Shown piece by piece: positions 35,851-44,119 of a DNA stretch of 64,000 bases. A program made the translations under genes and the position numbers. The stretch is from Vibrio ulleungensis (GTDB lineage Bacteria; Pseudomonadota; Gammaproteobacteria; Enterobacterales; Vibrionaceae). The notes below the pieces were generated by a model. That model was not told the DNA's origin. It saw only the letters and a program-made list of their open reading frames with translations, and did not search any database. Numbering within the stretch: the first letter of the stretch is position 1; the number at the start of each line of letters is the position of its first letter. Location of the stretch: NCBI RefSeq assembly GCF_016900875.1, contig NZ_JAFEUM010000002.1, positions 248,001-312,000 on the forward strand, read 5' to 3'.

Positions 35851-36834
35851 TTACATGCTCGCTTTAGTCATTGCAATCCATTTATCAAAGTTGTCTTCAC
35901 CCACTTTTTTCTTAATCTGTTCATAGGCAGGGTCCATCATGTCTTGGAATGGACCAAGTTCAGGCTCGTCGATAACAATTCCTTTATCACGCATGTCTTC
36001 GATCTGCTTCATCTCCTCCTCTCTCATGAGTTTTCTCATCAGTAGACGAGCTGAGTCTGACTCTTCGCGAACAATTTGTTGTTGCTCCGCGTTGAGTTGA
36101 CTCCATGCGTCACTAGACACAACATGCACCATAGAGCTGTATAGGTAATTGATGATCGAAATGTATTTTTGCGACTCATACAGTTTCAAACTGTAAATCA
36201 CGCCAATAGGGTTTTCTTGCCCATCGACCACGCCTTGGCGCATAGCCATAACCAACTCACTAAACGAAATGGTTTGCACATTTGCCCCAATCGCTTGCAT
36301 CGCGGCCTGGTAAGTCATCGCAGGAGGAGTACGTATTTTCAGGCCCTTAACGTCTGCTGGAGACATAATTGGACGGACTGAGTTAGTTAACTGGCGGAAT
36401 CCCCAATCCCAACTGGACAGATAAACCAATCCAATCTTATCGAGTTCTGGCGCGGCCCACTCTTTGAAAGGTCCATCCAAAACACGATCTGCATGTTCTG
36501 CATTGGCAAGCGAAAATGGAATGCTAACGACATCAAATAACGGGACGTGTTTGGCCAACTGGTCCTGTCCGGAAAGACTCATGTCGACGACACCCATAAT
36601 GACCTGCTCTAGCACTTCTGGTGGACTTCCTAACGCGTTATTTGGGTAGAGTTCCACTTCTACCTCGCCGTCCGTTCTGGCTTGAACTTGCTTGGCAAAT
36701 TGCATGGCCGCAATATGTGAAGGGTGGCTCTCTGCGCCAAAGTGACCTAATTTAAACTCTACTGTTGCAAACGAAGACGACGCCCACGCAACGCACAGTG
36801 CCGTGACTAATCCTTTTTTAATGCTAGAACGCAT
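35851..36834 (-). CDS. TRAP transporter solute-binding protein (DctP-like)
   Basis: A 327-residue periplasmic binding protein. Signal peptide (cleavage near SFA-T), then VEFKLGHFGAESHPSHIAAMQ, and the ligand-site arginine in LKIRTPPAMTYQAAMQAIGAN followed by ELVMAMRQGVVDGQENP, the core DctP signature. Substrates of this class are mostly carboxylates such as C4-dicarboxylates, sugar acids or sialic acid; the substrate here is not known. The ATG at 36834 follows CAGGAG by seven bases; the upstream in-frame ATG at 36882 lacks this. A 23-bp palindrome lies about 325 bp upstream. Confidence 0.9.
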   Translation of the reverse strand: MRSSIKKGLVTALCVAWASSSFATVEFKLGHFGAESHPSHIAAMQFAKQVQARTDGEVEVELYPNNALGSPPEVLEQVIMGVVDMSLSGQDQLAKHVPLFDVVSIPFSLANAEHADRVLDGPFKEWAAPELDKIGLVYLSSWDWGFRQLTNSVRPIMSPADVKGLKIRTPPAMTYQAAMQAIGANVQTISFSELVMAMRQGVVDGQENPIGVIYSLKLYESQKYISIINYLYSSMVHVVSSDAWSQLNAEQQQIVREESDSARLLMRKLMREEEMKQIEDMRDKGIVIDEPELGPFQDMMDPAYEQIKKKVGEDNFDKWIAMTKASM

Positions 36835-37379
36835 AGTACACTCCTGATGGAAATTAAGTTCCTGCTTAGTTGAGTGAGCCAATATTACCGCGCACTCTCT
36901 TAGTTCATCTTATTTATATAAATAGATGTGTAATTTATTTCCCATTGCAAATAATGGGTATTATTATAAATTTACTTTCAGAAAAGGAATTACATCAAAT
37001 AGCGCATAATAAACCACTACCTAGCCATATTAACCTGCTTAACCACTCACTATTAAAACGCTAACAACAGACAACGATCCCTTTTATTACCTGACCATGT
37101 AAACAATACTAATAATGCGTTTGGTTCGAAGTCGCATCGGTTACATAACCATTGCCCTCATAGTATTGTATTACAATACTATAACAATAATAAAACACAA
37201 AAAGCTCGGCGTCAGATCTCATTTCTGGTCAAATAATGCACAAATCGTGTAAATTTTGAACGGGTTTAATGGTGCAATTGGATTGAAAACGAAGGATTGA
37301 GGACACAAGATCAAAACTACAGCTAAATTGTAGTTTAGTGGCAACAGAATCAACTCGCCTCACGTAAAGAGGAAGCCGT
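36835..37379. other. Intergenic region upstream of the TRAP operon
   Basis: About 545 AT-rich bp between the dctP-like start and the YgjV-like stop. It contains a 23-bp perfect palindrome (37160-37182) and a weaker AACTACA/TGTAGTT hairpin near 37314-37334 that may end the YgjV-like gene. No gene is supported. Confidence 0.45.
37160..37182. promoter_or_regulatory. 23-bp perfect palindrome, GntR-type operator candidate
   Basis: Two 11-bp arms (ATAGTATTGTA and its complement) flank one central T. The core TTGTATTACAA resembles operators of FCD-type GntR regulators, which often control TRAP transporters for sugar acids. No GntR regulator gene is in the window. Confidence 0.5.
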
Positions 37380-37895
37380 TTACGCGGGCACTTTTACTCG
37401 AGACATTCTAAACAGTGTCACTGACATCACACTGATATTAAAGAGATCATTGAGTATCGCGCCGTATGTTCCAACCATAACAGAGTTAACCAACCAAACG
37501 CATGTACATAACAGCATTGCCATACGCATCGCTCTGCCAGAGAGAAAAAAGAGTGCGTAACACGAGATCGCACTGGCGGTCCAGGGCAGCAAATCAATAG
37601 GAGCTTTATAGACCAACACACTTAGACCCGTTTGCAAAATCATAAATACCCAGAACCATATCGCCCCACGATACTTGATTGACCAAAGTGCCCGTACAGA
37701 ATTGATCGCCAGATTAACGCCAGCCACCAACGCTCCCAAAATTCCGTATTGAATCGCTAGCAGCAGACACCCCAACGTTAGGAATACTCTAAAGCGATGA
37801 TCATTGGTTGATGAAAACGCAGCGATACTGCAACCAAAGGTAATGAAACCCAGAGCTTGTGCCAAGGTATAGAGATTTAACCCTAGTTCGTTCAT
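37380..37895 (-). CDS. YgjV-like inner-membrane protein
   Basis: A 171-residue membrane protein with about six helices, resembling the YgjV family of unknown function (LAQALGFITFGCSIAAFSST, RFRVFLTLGCLLLAIQYGILGA, NLAINSVRALWSI). The ATG at 37895 is chosen because it gives the family-like N-terminus; a GTG at 37985 would add a 30-residue hydrophobic lead and cannot be excluded. It is oriented against the syp genes and lies between the TRAP operon and sypM. No role in polysaccharide synthesis is evident. Confidence 0.65.
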   Translation of the reverse strand: MNELGLNLYTLAQALGFITFGCSIAAFSSTNDHRFRVFLTLGCLLLAIQYGILGALVAGVNLAINSVRALWSIKYRGAIWFWVFMILQTGLSVLVYKAPIDLLPWTASAISCYALFFLSGRAMRMAMLLCTCVWLVNSVMVGTYGAILNDLFNISVMSVTLFRMSRVKVPA

Positions 37896-38059
37896 GGGGT
37901 TCGCCTGCAGTAAAAAAATGAACAAAAACTCTATCACCGAAGCTGTGACTAAACTGTATCCCCACTCTAAATTACCAACGATCACCTACTTCGTTATCCT
38001 AATTTGGAAGCGCCATCTCCTTGATAAAAGTCTGTTATCGCAATTCAACAAAGCTGTGA

Positions 38060-38074
38060 TTCTCATTTTGAGAA
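38060..38074. promoter_or_regulatory. SypG-box upstream of sypM
   Basis: TTCTCA-TTT-TGAGAA, perfect inverted repeat, centred 57 bp before the -24 GG of the proposed promoter, the same distance as at sypI. Confidence 0.72.
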
Positions 38075-38122
38075 AATGTAACCACCACTTACTAACCCTC
38101 TGTTATTAAACACTTTAATAAG

Positions 38123-38138
38123 TGGCACAGATCATGGA
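38123..38138 (+). promoter_or_regulatory. Sigma-54 promoter of sypM (degenerate -12)
   Basis: TGGCACAGATCATGGA has a perfect -24 element, but at the -12 position it has GG instead of GC. The box-to-promoter distance supports it in spite of the mismatch. It lies 46 bp before the sypM ATG. Confidence 0.55.
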
Positions 38139-38184
38139 TTACCCCTATACACCCATTAATTGGATGCCGTCCGAGGAGTAGACC

Positions 38185-38979
38185 ATGACAACGTCCCTAA
38201 ACCACATGAAGGTTTGGTTAAAACACAGTGAATACCCGCTGGCAAAAAAGCTGTTTCGATTGGCTAAGCGAATCCGAACCTTTGAAGTAAGAATGCCTAA
38301 AGCGGTTAACTTTTGTGTCTACACCATTTACGTCGCTATTCGCTCGTTGTGTGACGTAACATGCCGCTTATTTATAGCGCAACCTGCGTTTCGTGGTCGC
38401 TGCGAAAAAGTCGGCTCACAGCTTTACCTTTATGGTGGCGTTCCACTGATTACAGGTCCCCTTCACGTCGAATGTGGCGATCGATGTCGTATTTCTGGTC
38501 ACACGACCTTTTCTGCAAGCAGCCACGTTTGCCAGCCCACGCTGTTTATTGGCAATAACGTAGGAATAGGTTGGCAAACCACGATAGCAGTAGGCACAAC
38601 GGTTAGCATTCATGACAATGTACGTATAGCAGGTGGCTGTAATTTATTTGGGTACTCTGGCCACCCTCTAGACGCCAAGTCACGTGCCGAAGGCAAGCCC
38701 GATGAGCTAGACCGAGTTGGCAGCATTACAATAAAAAAAGACGCATGGCTCGGAAGCCGAGTGATTGTTCAACCTGGTGTGGTCATTGGAGAAGGTGCCA
38801 TCATCGCAGCAGGCAGCGTAGTAACATCAGACATTCCACCGTTTGTCATCGCAGCTGGCTCACCCGCAAAGGTTATTAAGTCGCTCTCACCGTCGGCCCA
38901 GCGTTTTATCCCCAACAAGCATGAGACCCGTAATAACGGCTCTTCCAAACACAAGGAGGCCAAATCATGCGCGATCTAA
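38185..38979 (+). CDS. sypM: SypM, hexapeptide-repeat acyltransferase
   Basis: A 264-residue left-handed beta-helix acetyltransferase. Hexapeptide repeats run from about residue 85 to 235 (LFIGNNVGIGWQTT, ITIKKDAWLGSRVIVQPGV, VIGEGAIIAAGSVV), with the likely catalytic His in FGYSGHPLD. It probably acetylates a sugar of the Syp repeat unit. It heads the third SypG/sigma-54 unit, which begins beyond the inserted TRAP/YgjV block, and its end overlaps sypN by 13 bp. Confidence 0.9.
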   Translation: MTTSLNHMKVWLKHSEYPLAKKLFRLAKRIRTFEVRMPKAVNFCVYTIYVAIRSLCDVTCRLFIAQPAFRGRCEKVGSQLYLYGGVPLITGPLHVECGDRCRISGHTTFSASSHVCQPTLFIGNNVGIGWQTTIAVGTTVSIHDNVRIAGGCNLFGYSGHPLDAKSRAEGKPDELDRVGSITIKKDAWLGSRVIVQPGVVIGEGAIIAAGSVVTSDIPPFVIAAGSPAKVIKSLSPSAQRFIPNKHETRNNGSSKHKEAKSCAI

Positions 38980-40085
38980 TTGTATTTGGTGAGGACTTTA
39001 ATGGTCTGCCCTCAAGCACTCAACATTTGGTCAAACATCTTTCGACGACTCGAAAAATTCTATGGGTCAACTCTATTGGATTGAGAAAGCCCAAACTCAC
39101 AATCAATGATGCTAAACGTGCAATTGGCAAGCTATTTGGCGCGTCAAAATCAGATTTTCGTGGTACTGATACCTCTTCCACAACACCACACAATATTGAT
39201 GTGGTGAACGTGCGCACCATTCCAGCACCTAGCCGTCACTGGGAGCGTCAACTTGCAAAATCTTTGATTCGCGCCCAGCTCGTTCCAAAGATTGAAAAGC
39301 TCCAATTACAGGCTCCTATATTATGGACCTCACTGCCCACCGCCGCTGACCTTTGCGGCCTACTAGGCGACACCAACGTGGTCTATTATTGCGGTGATGA
39401 CTTTGGCGCTTTAGCCGGCGTAGACCATGACACTGTTACAACACACGAGCAAGAGCTGTCGAACAAAGCCGACCTCATTTTAGTGGCAAGTGCGAAAGTG
39501 CAGCAAAAGTTTCCTGCATGTAAAACGACGCTCATTCAGCACGGCGTTGACTTTGAACGTTTCACCCAACCTACCCCTCGCGCGCTAGATTTACCGCAAG
39601 GTAAACCCATTGCTGGATTTTATGGCAGCTTATCAAAATGGTTGGATTACCCCTTGCTCAACCAGCTTATTGCAAACATGCCCGATTGGAATTTCGTTTT
39701 TATTGGTAAAAACGAACTTTCTCACTCGCCGCTCAATCCAGCGCCCAACTTACATATACTTGGTCCAAGGCCTCACTCAGCACTGCCAAGCTACAGCCAA
39801 CATTGGCATGTCAGCCTGTTACCGTTTTTAGACACGCCGCAGATTCAAGCTTGTAGCCCCCTCAAACTGTTGGAATACATTGCTGCAGGAAACCCTGTAG
39901 TACATACCCACTTTGATGCTGCTAAACCCTACCTAGACCAAACAAACCTGGCTAATAGTGCGGCTCAATTTGAGCGAGCACTTCGCTCTCACCGAGAGCT
40001 AAAACAGCCTCAGCCGGCTTCAATCCAACATGATAGCTGGTCATCGCGAGCTCAATTTGTAGATTGGTTATTGGAGTTATTATGA
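38967..40085 (+). CDS. sypN: SypN, GT-B glycosyltransferase
   Basis: A 372-residue glycosyltransferase. The start MRDLIVFGEDFNGLPSS and the donor-domain segment IAGFYGSLSKWLDYPLL, then HVSLLPFLDTP and CSPLKLLEYIAAGNPVV, fit bacterial GT4/GT1-like enzymes that build exopolysaccharide. It overlaps sypM by 13 bp and sypO by ATGA. The sugar is unknown. Confidence 0.85.
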   Translation: MRDLIVFGEDFNGLPSSTQHLVKHLSTTRKILWVNSIGLRKPKLTINDAKRAIGKLFGASKSDFRGTDTSSTTPHNIDVVNVRTIPAPSRHWERQLAKSLIRAQLVPKIEKLQLQAPILWTSLPTAADLCGLLGDTNVVYYCGDDFGALAGVDHDTVTTHEQELSNKADLILVASAKVQQKFPACKTTLIQHGVDFERFTQPTPRALDLPQGKPIAGFYGSLSKWLDYPLLNQLIANMPDWNFVFIGKNELSHSPLNPAPNLHILGPRPHSALPSYSQHWHVSLLPFLDTPQIQACSPLKLLEYIAAGNPVVHTHFDAAKPYLDQTNLANSAAQFERALRSHRELKQPQPASIQHDSWSSRAQFVDWLLELL

Positions 40086-41548
40086 CAGATCTTACTATTA
40101 GGCTGACGCACATCATTCTGGCCGCTTGGAGACGTCGAGTCCTTATTCTGCTACCTACGTTGCTATTACCCATTGCGGCCGTATTTGTGAGTAACAATGC
40201 GCCCAAAAGCTACACCTCACACACCAGCATGCTTATCCAAGAAACGTCTAAAATGAACCCGTTTTTGCAGGATTTAGCGGTCTCTTCAATGCTCAACGAG
40301 CGGATAAGTGGTATTAAAACGCTGCTTAAAAGTCGTCACATACTCACTATGGTCGCCCTAGAGCAAGGCTTATTCGAAGAGGGAGATCCAGAAGGATATA
40401 AAGATGAGGTTATGGCAAAAATTGGTGCCAACCTGACGGTGAGTCAATTGGGTAAAGACTTACTGAAGATCCAGTACACCTCTAATGAACCAAGTGGCAT
40501 GAAATCTCTTCTAGAGTCAGTAAGTGAGCATTTTATCGAACAGATTTTAGCCCCCGAACGCAGTTCGATACGTGATTCTAGTGAGTTCTTAGCGGGTCAC
40601 ATCGATACTCGATTTGAACAGCTGCAGTTAGCTGAGCAAAAGTTGGCCGACTTTACCAACCTAAACTCGAGTCTCACCCCGGAAATGCAATCACAAAGCT
40701 ACGCACAAATTGCCAGTTTAAGACTCACCTTGGCTGAAAAGGAAGCTGAGTTGTTGGGGGTCGAAAAAAGCTTAGGTAGTTTGGATGATCAACTGTCTAA
40801 AACCAATCCTGTGGTGGGCCGAATCGAAGAGCAGATTATTGATATACGCAGCGACTTAACACTCTTGCAAGCCAAGTACACCAATAGTCATAGCGCCGTT
40901 CAGGCAAAACAGAGAGAACTGAAACGCTTAGAGCAAGAACGTGCAGTACTTTTGTCCGCCAATCATCCCACCTTAAGTGCTGACCAATTATGGGATGTTG
41001 CCAGTAGCCAAAAACTCTCTACCTCAACCACGACTCAACCTCTGTTAATGTCGCAGCTTGAGCGATTGCAACAAGTACGTGGCAGGTATGAGGCTCTAAA
41101 AGAAGAAACCGTCACCATGAACGCCATGATCATCGATCTTGAGAAACGTACCCAGCAATTTGGTGACAAGGCCAAGCAGATTTTTAGGTTACAGCGGGAT
41201 GTTGAACTGAAGCGCGAACAATACGAAGCATTACTGCAGCGTTATGAAATGGCACAATTGACGGGCAGTCTAGGCGATTTTGAAGAAAACAAACGAGTGA
41301 AAGTGATTGATCGTCCCTATACACCAAGCACTGCGAATAACCTCCCTACCGTGGTTTTCATCGTCGCAGGACTCGTCGGCGGATTAGGGCTAGGTATTGG
41401 TCTCGCTATCGTCTTTGAACTGTTTGATTCCACCATCAGAAATCGCTGCGACGTCGAATCAGTCACCGACATACCAGTGGTGTCGTGTTTGCCTAATTTT
41501 AACCAAGTCGCTATCCAACTTGCTTCTCAAAATGAGAAGCCAACCTAA
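40082..41548 (+). CDS. sypO: SypO, Wzz-type chain-length determinant
   Basis: A 488-residue polysaccharide co-polymerase. One membrane helix lies near residues 18-35, a second near 420-440 (VVFIVAGLVGGLGLGIGLAI), and the periplasmic middle is mainly coiled coil (residues 175-390). The Wzz-typical proline-rich segment (RPYTPSTANNLP) precedes the second helix. There is no fused kinase domain, so the separate SypD is the expected cytoplasmic partner. The start at 40082 overlaps the sypN stop as ATGA; an upstream in-frame start inside sypN is less likely. The SypG-box for sypP lies within its last codons. Confidence 0.88.
   Translation: MTDLTIRLTHIILAAWRRRVLILLPTLLLPIAAVFVSNNAPKSYTSHTSMLIQETSKMNPFLQDLAVSSMLNERISGIKTLLKSRHILTMVALEQGLFEEGDPEGYKDEVMAKIGANLTVSQLGKDLLKIQYTSNEPSGMKSLLESVSEHFIEQILAPERSSIRDSSEFLAGHIDTRFEQLQLAEQKLADFTNLNSSLTPEMQSQSYAQIASLRLTLAEKEAELLGVEKSLGSLDDQLSKTNPVVGRIEEQIIDIRSDLTLLQAKYTNSHSAVQAKQRELKRLEQERAVLLSANHPTLSADQLWDVASSQKLSTSTTTQPLLMSQLERLQQVRGRYEALKEETVTMNAMIIDLEKRTQQFGDKAKQIFRLQRDVELKREQYEALLQRYEMAQLTGSLGDFEENKRVKVIDRPYTPSTANNLPTVVFIVAGLVGGLGLGIGLAIVFELFDSTIRNRCDVESVTDIPVVSCLPNFNQVAIQLASQNEKPT
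41524..41538. promoter_or_regulatory. SypG-box upstream of sypP, inside sypO
   Basis: TTCTCA-AAA-TGAGAA, perfect inverted repeat located within the last coding codons of sypO. Its centre is 58 bp before the -24 GG of the sypP promoter. Confidence 0.75.
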
Positions 41549-41587
41549 ACGTTAGATAATAACCTTTAAAAACAGAAGCTTACAGAT

Positions 41588-41603
41588 TGGCACGTACTAT
41601 GCA
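41588..41603 (+). promoter_or_regulatory. Sigma-54 promoter of sypP
   Basis: TGGCACGTACTATGCA with GG-N10-GC spacing, a strong -24/-12 match. It lies 83 bp before the sypP ATG. Confidence 0.82.
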
Positions 41604-41686
41604 GTTCACTTGGTAAGTAAACAATTCATCCACACATCTTGAGACATCAATGATGAAGCGGGTCACTGAGGATAGGGAACCTACGA

Positions 41687-42865
41687 ATGATCGCAGAGAC
41701 ACTAACACATCGACAATCTTTGGATATGTCCAGCGGACATAGGACGAAAAAGGTCGTGCATGTTGTGCAACATCTCCGTCCTGGAGGGTTGGAATGCTTA
41801 GTACTAGATTTCTTACGCTACGCACCTGCCCACTGGGATGTCCGAATTATCTCACTAGAGGGCGAGGCAAAACAGGCAGTAAACGACTGGCCTGCGTTGC
41901 AGCCCTTTAAAAACCAGATCACTTTTCTCAATAAGAGCGGTCGTGGCGTCAGTGTTAAAAGTATTAAGCAACTCGTCAATTACCTAAACAGCCAAGATAT
42001 TGATGTGGTGCACAGCCATCATATTGGCCCACTTCTATACGCGGGAATCTCTGCAAAACTAACATCATTGGTCTCGACTCAAATAACATCGGTACATACC
42101 GAGCACGACGCTTGGCATCTCAATGCAAGCAAAAATCGCGCGCTACAAACGATATTGTTGAGACTTACCAAGCCCATCTTAGTTGCTGATGCGCAGGCGG
42201 TGCAATCCACACTTGCAACGCTGTTTCCTTTTACTCAGCCACATACCATCTATAACGGAATCGATACTCGCTCATTTTCACTTGGTGATCGCCTTAATGC
42301 GCGCACAGCTCTTGGTCTTTGTGGGTTCAATAAAAACGACATTCTCATTGGTAGCGCCGGCCGCTTAGAACCCGTCAAAGGGCACGACTTATTGATTAAG
42401 GCAATGCACTTTATGCCAACCAACTACAAGCTCGTCATTGCAGGCTCTGGCAGCCAAAAAGAGACACTGCAAAATTTGATAAACCACTTAAACCTTCAAG
42501 AGCGCGTCACTTTACTCGGTCGAGTGGATGCTATGCCTCAGTTTTACCAAAGCTTGGATGGGTTTTGTCTTCCTTCTCGACGCGAAGGGTTTCCACTGAG
42601 CGCGTTAGAAGCGCAATCTTGCGGTATTCCCACAGTCGTCACGGAGGTGGGCGCAAGTGTACAAACCCTATGCCCTACATCGGGGTCAAGCTGTGCACCC
42701 TTTAGGCCTATCGCCCTTGCAAAGATTCTTCTTCGTCTTAAGCCACTAGACAAGCCTTCCGCCATTCAAACTCGACAGTACATCCAACACAATTTCGATG
42801 TAAGAAGCATGGTGAAGCAGTACCAACAGTTAATAAAAAAGGGAGTTCACAATGAATACTTTTGA
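41687..42865 (+). CDS. sypP: SypP, GT4-family glycosyltransferase
   Basis: A 392-residue GT-B glycosyltransferase with the classic pattern KVVHVVQHLRPGGLE, HSHHIGPLLY, IGSAGRLEPVKGHDLLIKA and REGFPLSALEAQSCGIPTVV. The first ATG (AGGGA about eight bases upstream) is used; one 13 codons later, close to the first strand, is an alternative. It heads the fourth SypG/sigma-54 unit and overlaps sypQ by 14 bp. Confidence 0.9.
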   Translation: MIAETLTHRQSLDMSSGHRTKKVVHVVQHLRPGGLECLVLDFLRYAPAHWDVRIISLEGEAKQAVNDWPALQPFKNQITFLNKSGRGVSVKSIKQLVNYLNSQDIDVVHSHHIGPLLYAGISAKLTSLVSTQITSVHTEHDAWHLNASKNRALQTILLRLTKPILVADAQAVQSTLATLFPFTQPHTIYNGIDTRSFSLGDRLNARTALGLCGFNKNDILIGSAGRLEPVKGHDLLIKAMHFMPTNYKLVIAGSGSQKETLQNLINHLNLQERVTLLGRVDAMPQFYQSLDGFCLPSRREGFPLSALEAQSCGIPTVVTEVGASVQTLCPTSGSSCAPFRPIALAKILLRLKPLDKPSAIQTRQYIQHNFDVRSMVKQYQQLIKKGVHNEYF

Positions 42866-44030
42866 CCTGATTTGGAGTTCGCTATTTTGTGTATCAGCGG
42901 CACTAATTATTTATCATCACGTTGGCTATCCGCTGCTTTTGAAAGTCTATTTAGGTGCGCTAAAACGTCGTGAAACCAGCGAAAATGATCAATACCCATC
43001 GCAAAACACCGAGGAAGAGATGCCATCAATAACCATCATCATCCCTGCCTACAACGAAGCGCAATGGATTGCCGAAAAAATCCGCAATGTCGCTATGCTG
43101 GACTATCCAAAACAAAAACTAACCATCGAGATCATTTGCGATGGTTGCACCGATGATACGGCCAAAATTGCCCAGCAGACTATCCAAGAAGCGACCTGCG
43201 CCGATACCTTTTTCCGAGTACATGTTCATCAACAAAATAGAGGGAAAGTTCAGGTCCTGAATGAAGCAATGCTGTCTGTGTCGAGCGATCTTACTGTACT
43301 CAGTGACGTTTCTGCCGTGGTGTCTATCGATGCCCTCAAAATTGCGCAGCACCACTTTTCCGACAGTAATGTAGGGGTAGTTAACGGCCGTTATACACTG
43401 TTTGAGAAAGGCTCTGAAGGCGAGTCGCACTACTGGAAATATCAAAGCGAAATCAAGTACGCGGAATCTCAAATTGCGACCACAATAGGATCACACGGTG
43501 CGTTTTATGTGTTTAGAACCGCCCTATTTAGTCCGTTACCAGCTAATACCATCAACGATGATTTCGTCATTCCGATGAAAATCGTGGGTCAAGGTTACGC
43601 GTCGGTCTACGACACCAATGTAGTGGCAACCGAACTTGAACCTACCACAATCCAAAACGACTTCTCGCGCCGCTTAAGAATTTCCGCTGGGAACATGCAG
43701 CAAGTCATTCTATTGGCTAACTTATTTCACCCTCGATTTCGACACATTGCATTTGCGTTCTTTTCTGGCAAAGGGCTTCGTTTGCTTACGCCATACCTAA
43801 TGATGGTTGCGCTAATCAGCAGTTTGCAAATGATTCATCTACCTATTTTCCAAGCGCTTGTTTTTGCACAGTTGGCCGTATACGCCATAGGACTTGCCGG
43901 CATCATGGTCCCGGTGATCAATGCTAATCGCATTTTGCAACTGATCCATTACATGTTGCTCGGACACGCGGCCAACTTAATTGGTGGTCTTGGATATTTA
44001 GTCAATGACTCGCGAAAACAAGGCAACTAA
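42852..44030 (+). CDS. sypQ: SypQ, membrane-bound GT2 glycosyltransferase
   Basis: A 392-residue GT-A (family 2) enzyme. An N-terminal helix (residues 8-25) precedes the catalytic domain: ITIIIPAYNEAQWIAEKI, IICDGCTDDT, the DxS-like motif LSDVSAVV, GSHGAFYVFR and the late RRLRISAGN segment corresponding to Q/RxxRW. Several C-terminal membrane helices follow. Such enzymes are processive or initiating hexosyl transferases. GGGAG precedes the ATG. It is the last recognisable syp gene here; no SypR-type initiating phosphotransferase follows it. Confidence 0.9.
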   Translation: MNTFDLIWSSLFCVSAALIIYHHVGYPLLLKVYLGALKRRETSENDQYPSQNTEEEMPSITIIIPAYNEAQWIAEKIRNVAMLDYPKQKLTIEIICDGCTDDTAKIAQQTIQEATCADTFFRVHVHQQNRGKVQVLNEAMLSVSSDLTVLSDVSAVVSIDALKIAQHHFSDSNVGVVNGRYTLFEKGSEGESHYWKYQSEIKYAESQIATTIGSHGAFYVFRTALFSPLPANTINDDFVIPMKIVGQGYASVYDTNVVATELEPTTIQNDFSRRLRISAGNMQQVILLANLFHPRFRHIAFAFFSGKGLRLLTPYLMMVALISSLQMIHLPIFQALVFAQLAVYAIGLAGIMVPVINANRILQLIHYMLLGHAANLIGGLGYLVNDSRKQGN

Positions 44031-44119
44031 ACCGCCTAGATATCACCATAAGTTCGACAAATGGCAATGACAAATTACGCACCATTGCACGTTCTACATC
44101 ATTAAGTAAGGGATTCGTA

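Noticed and set aside
44059..44098. Possible sigma-54 promoter before the LruC-domain gene
   Set aside because: TGGCA and TTGCA elements are present but not at the GG-N10-GC distance, and no SypG-box precedes them.
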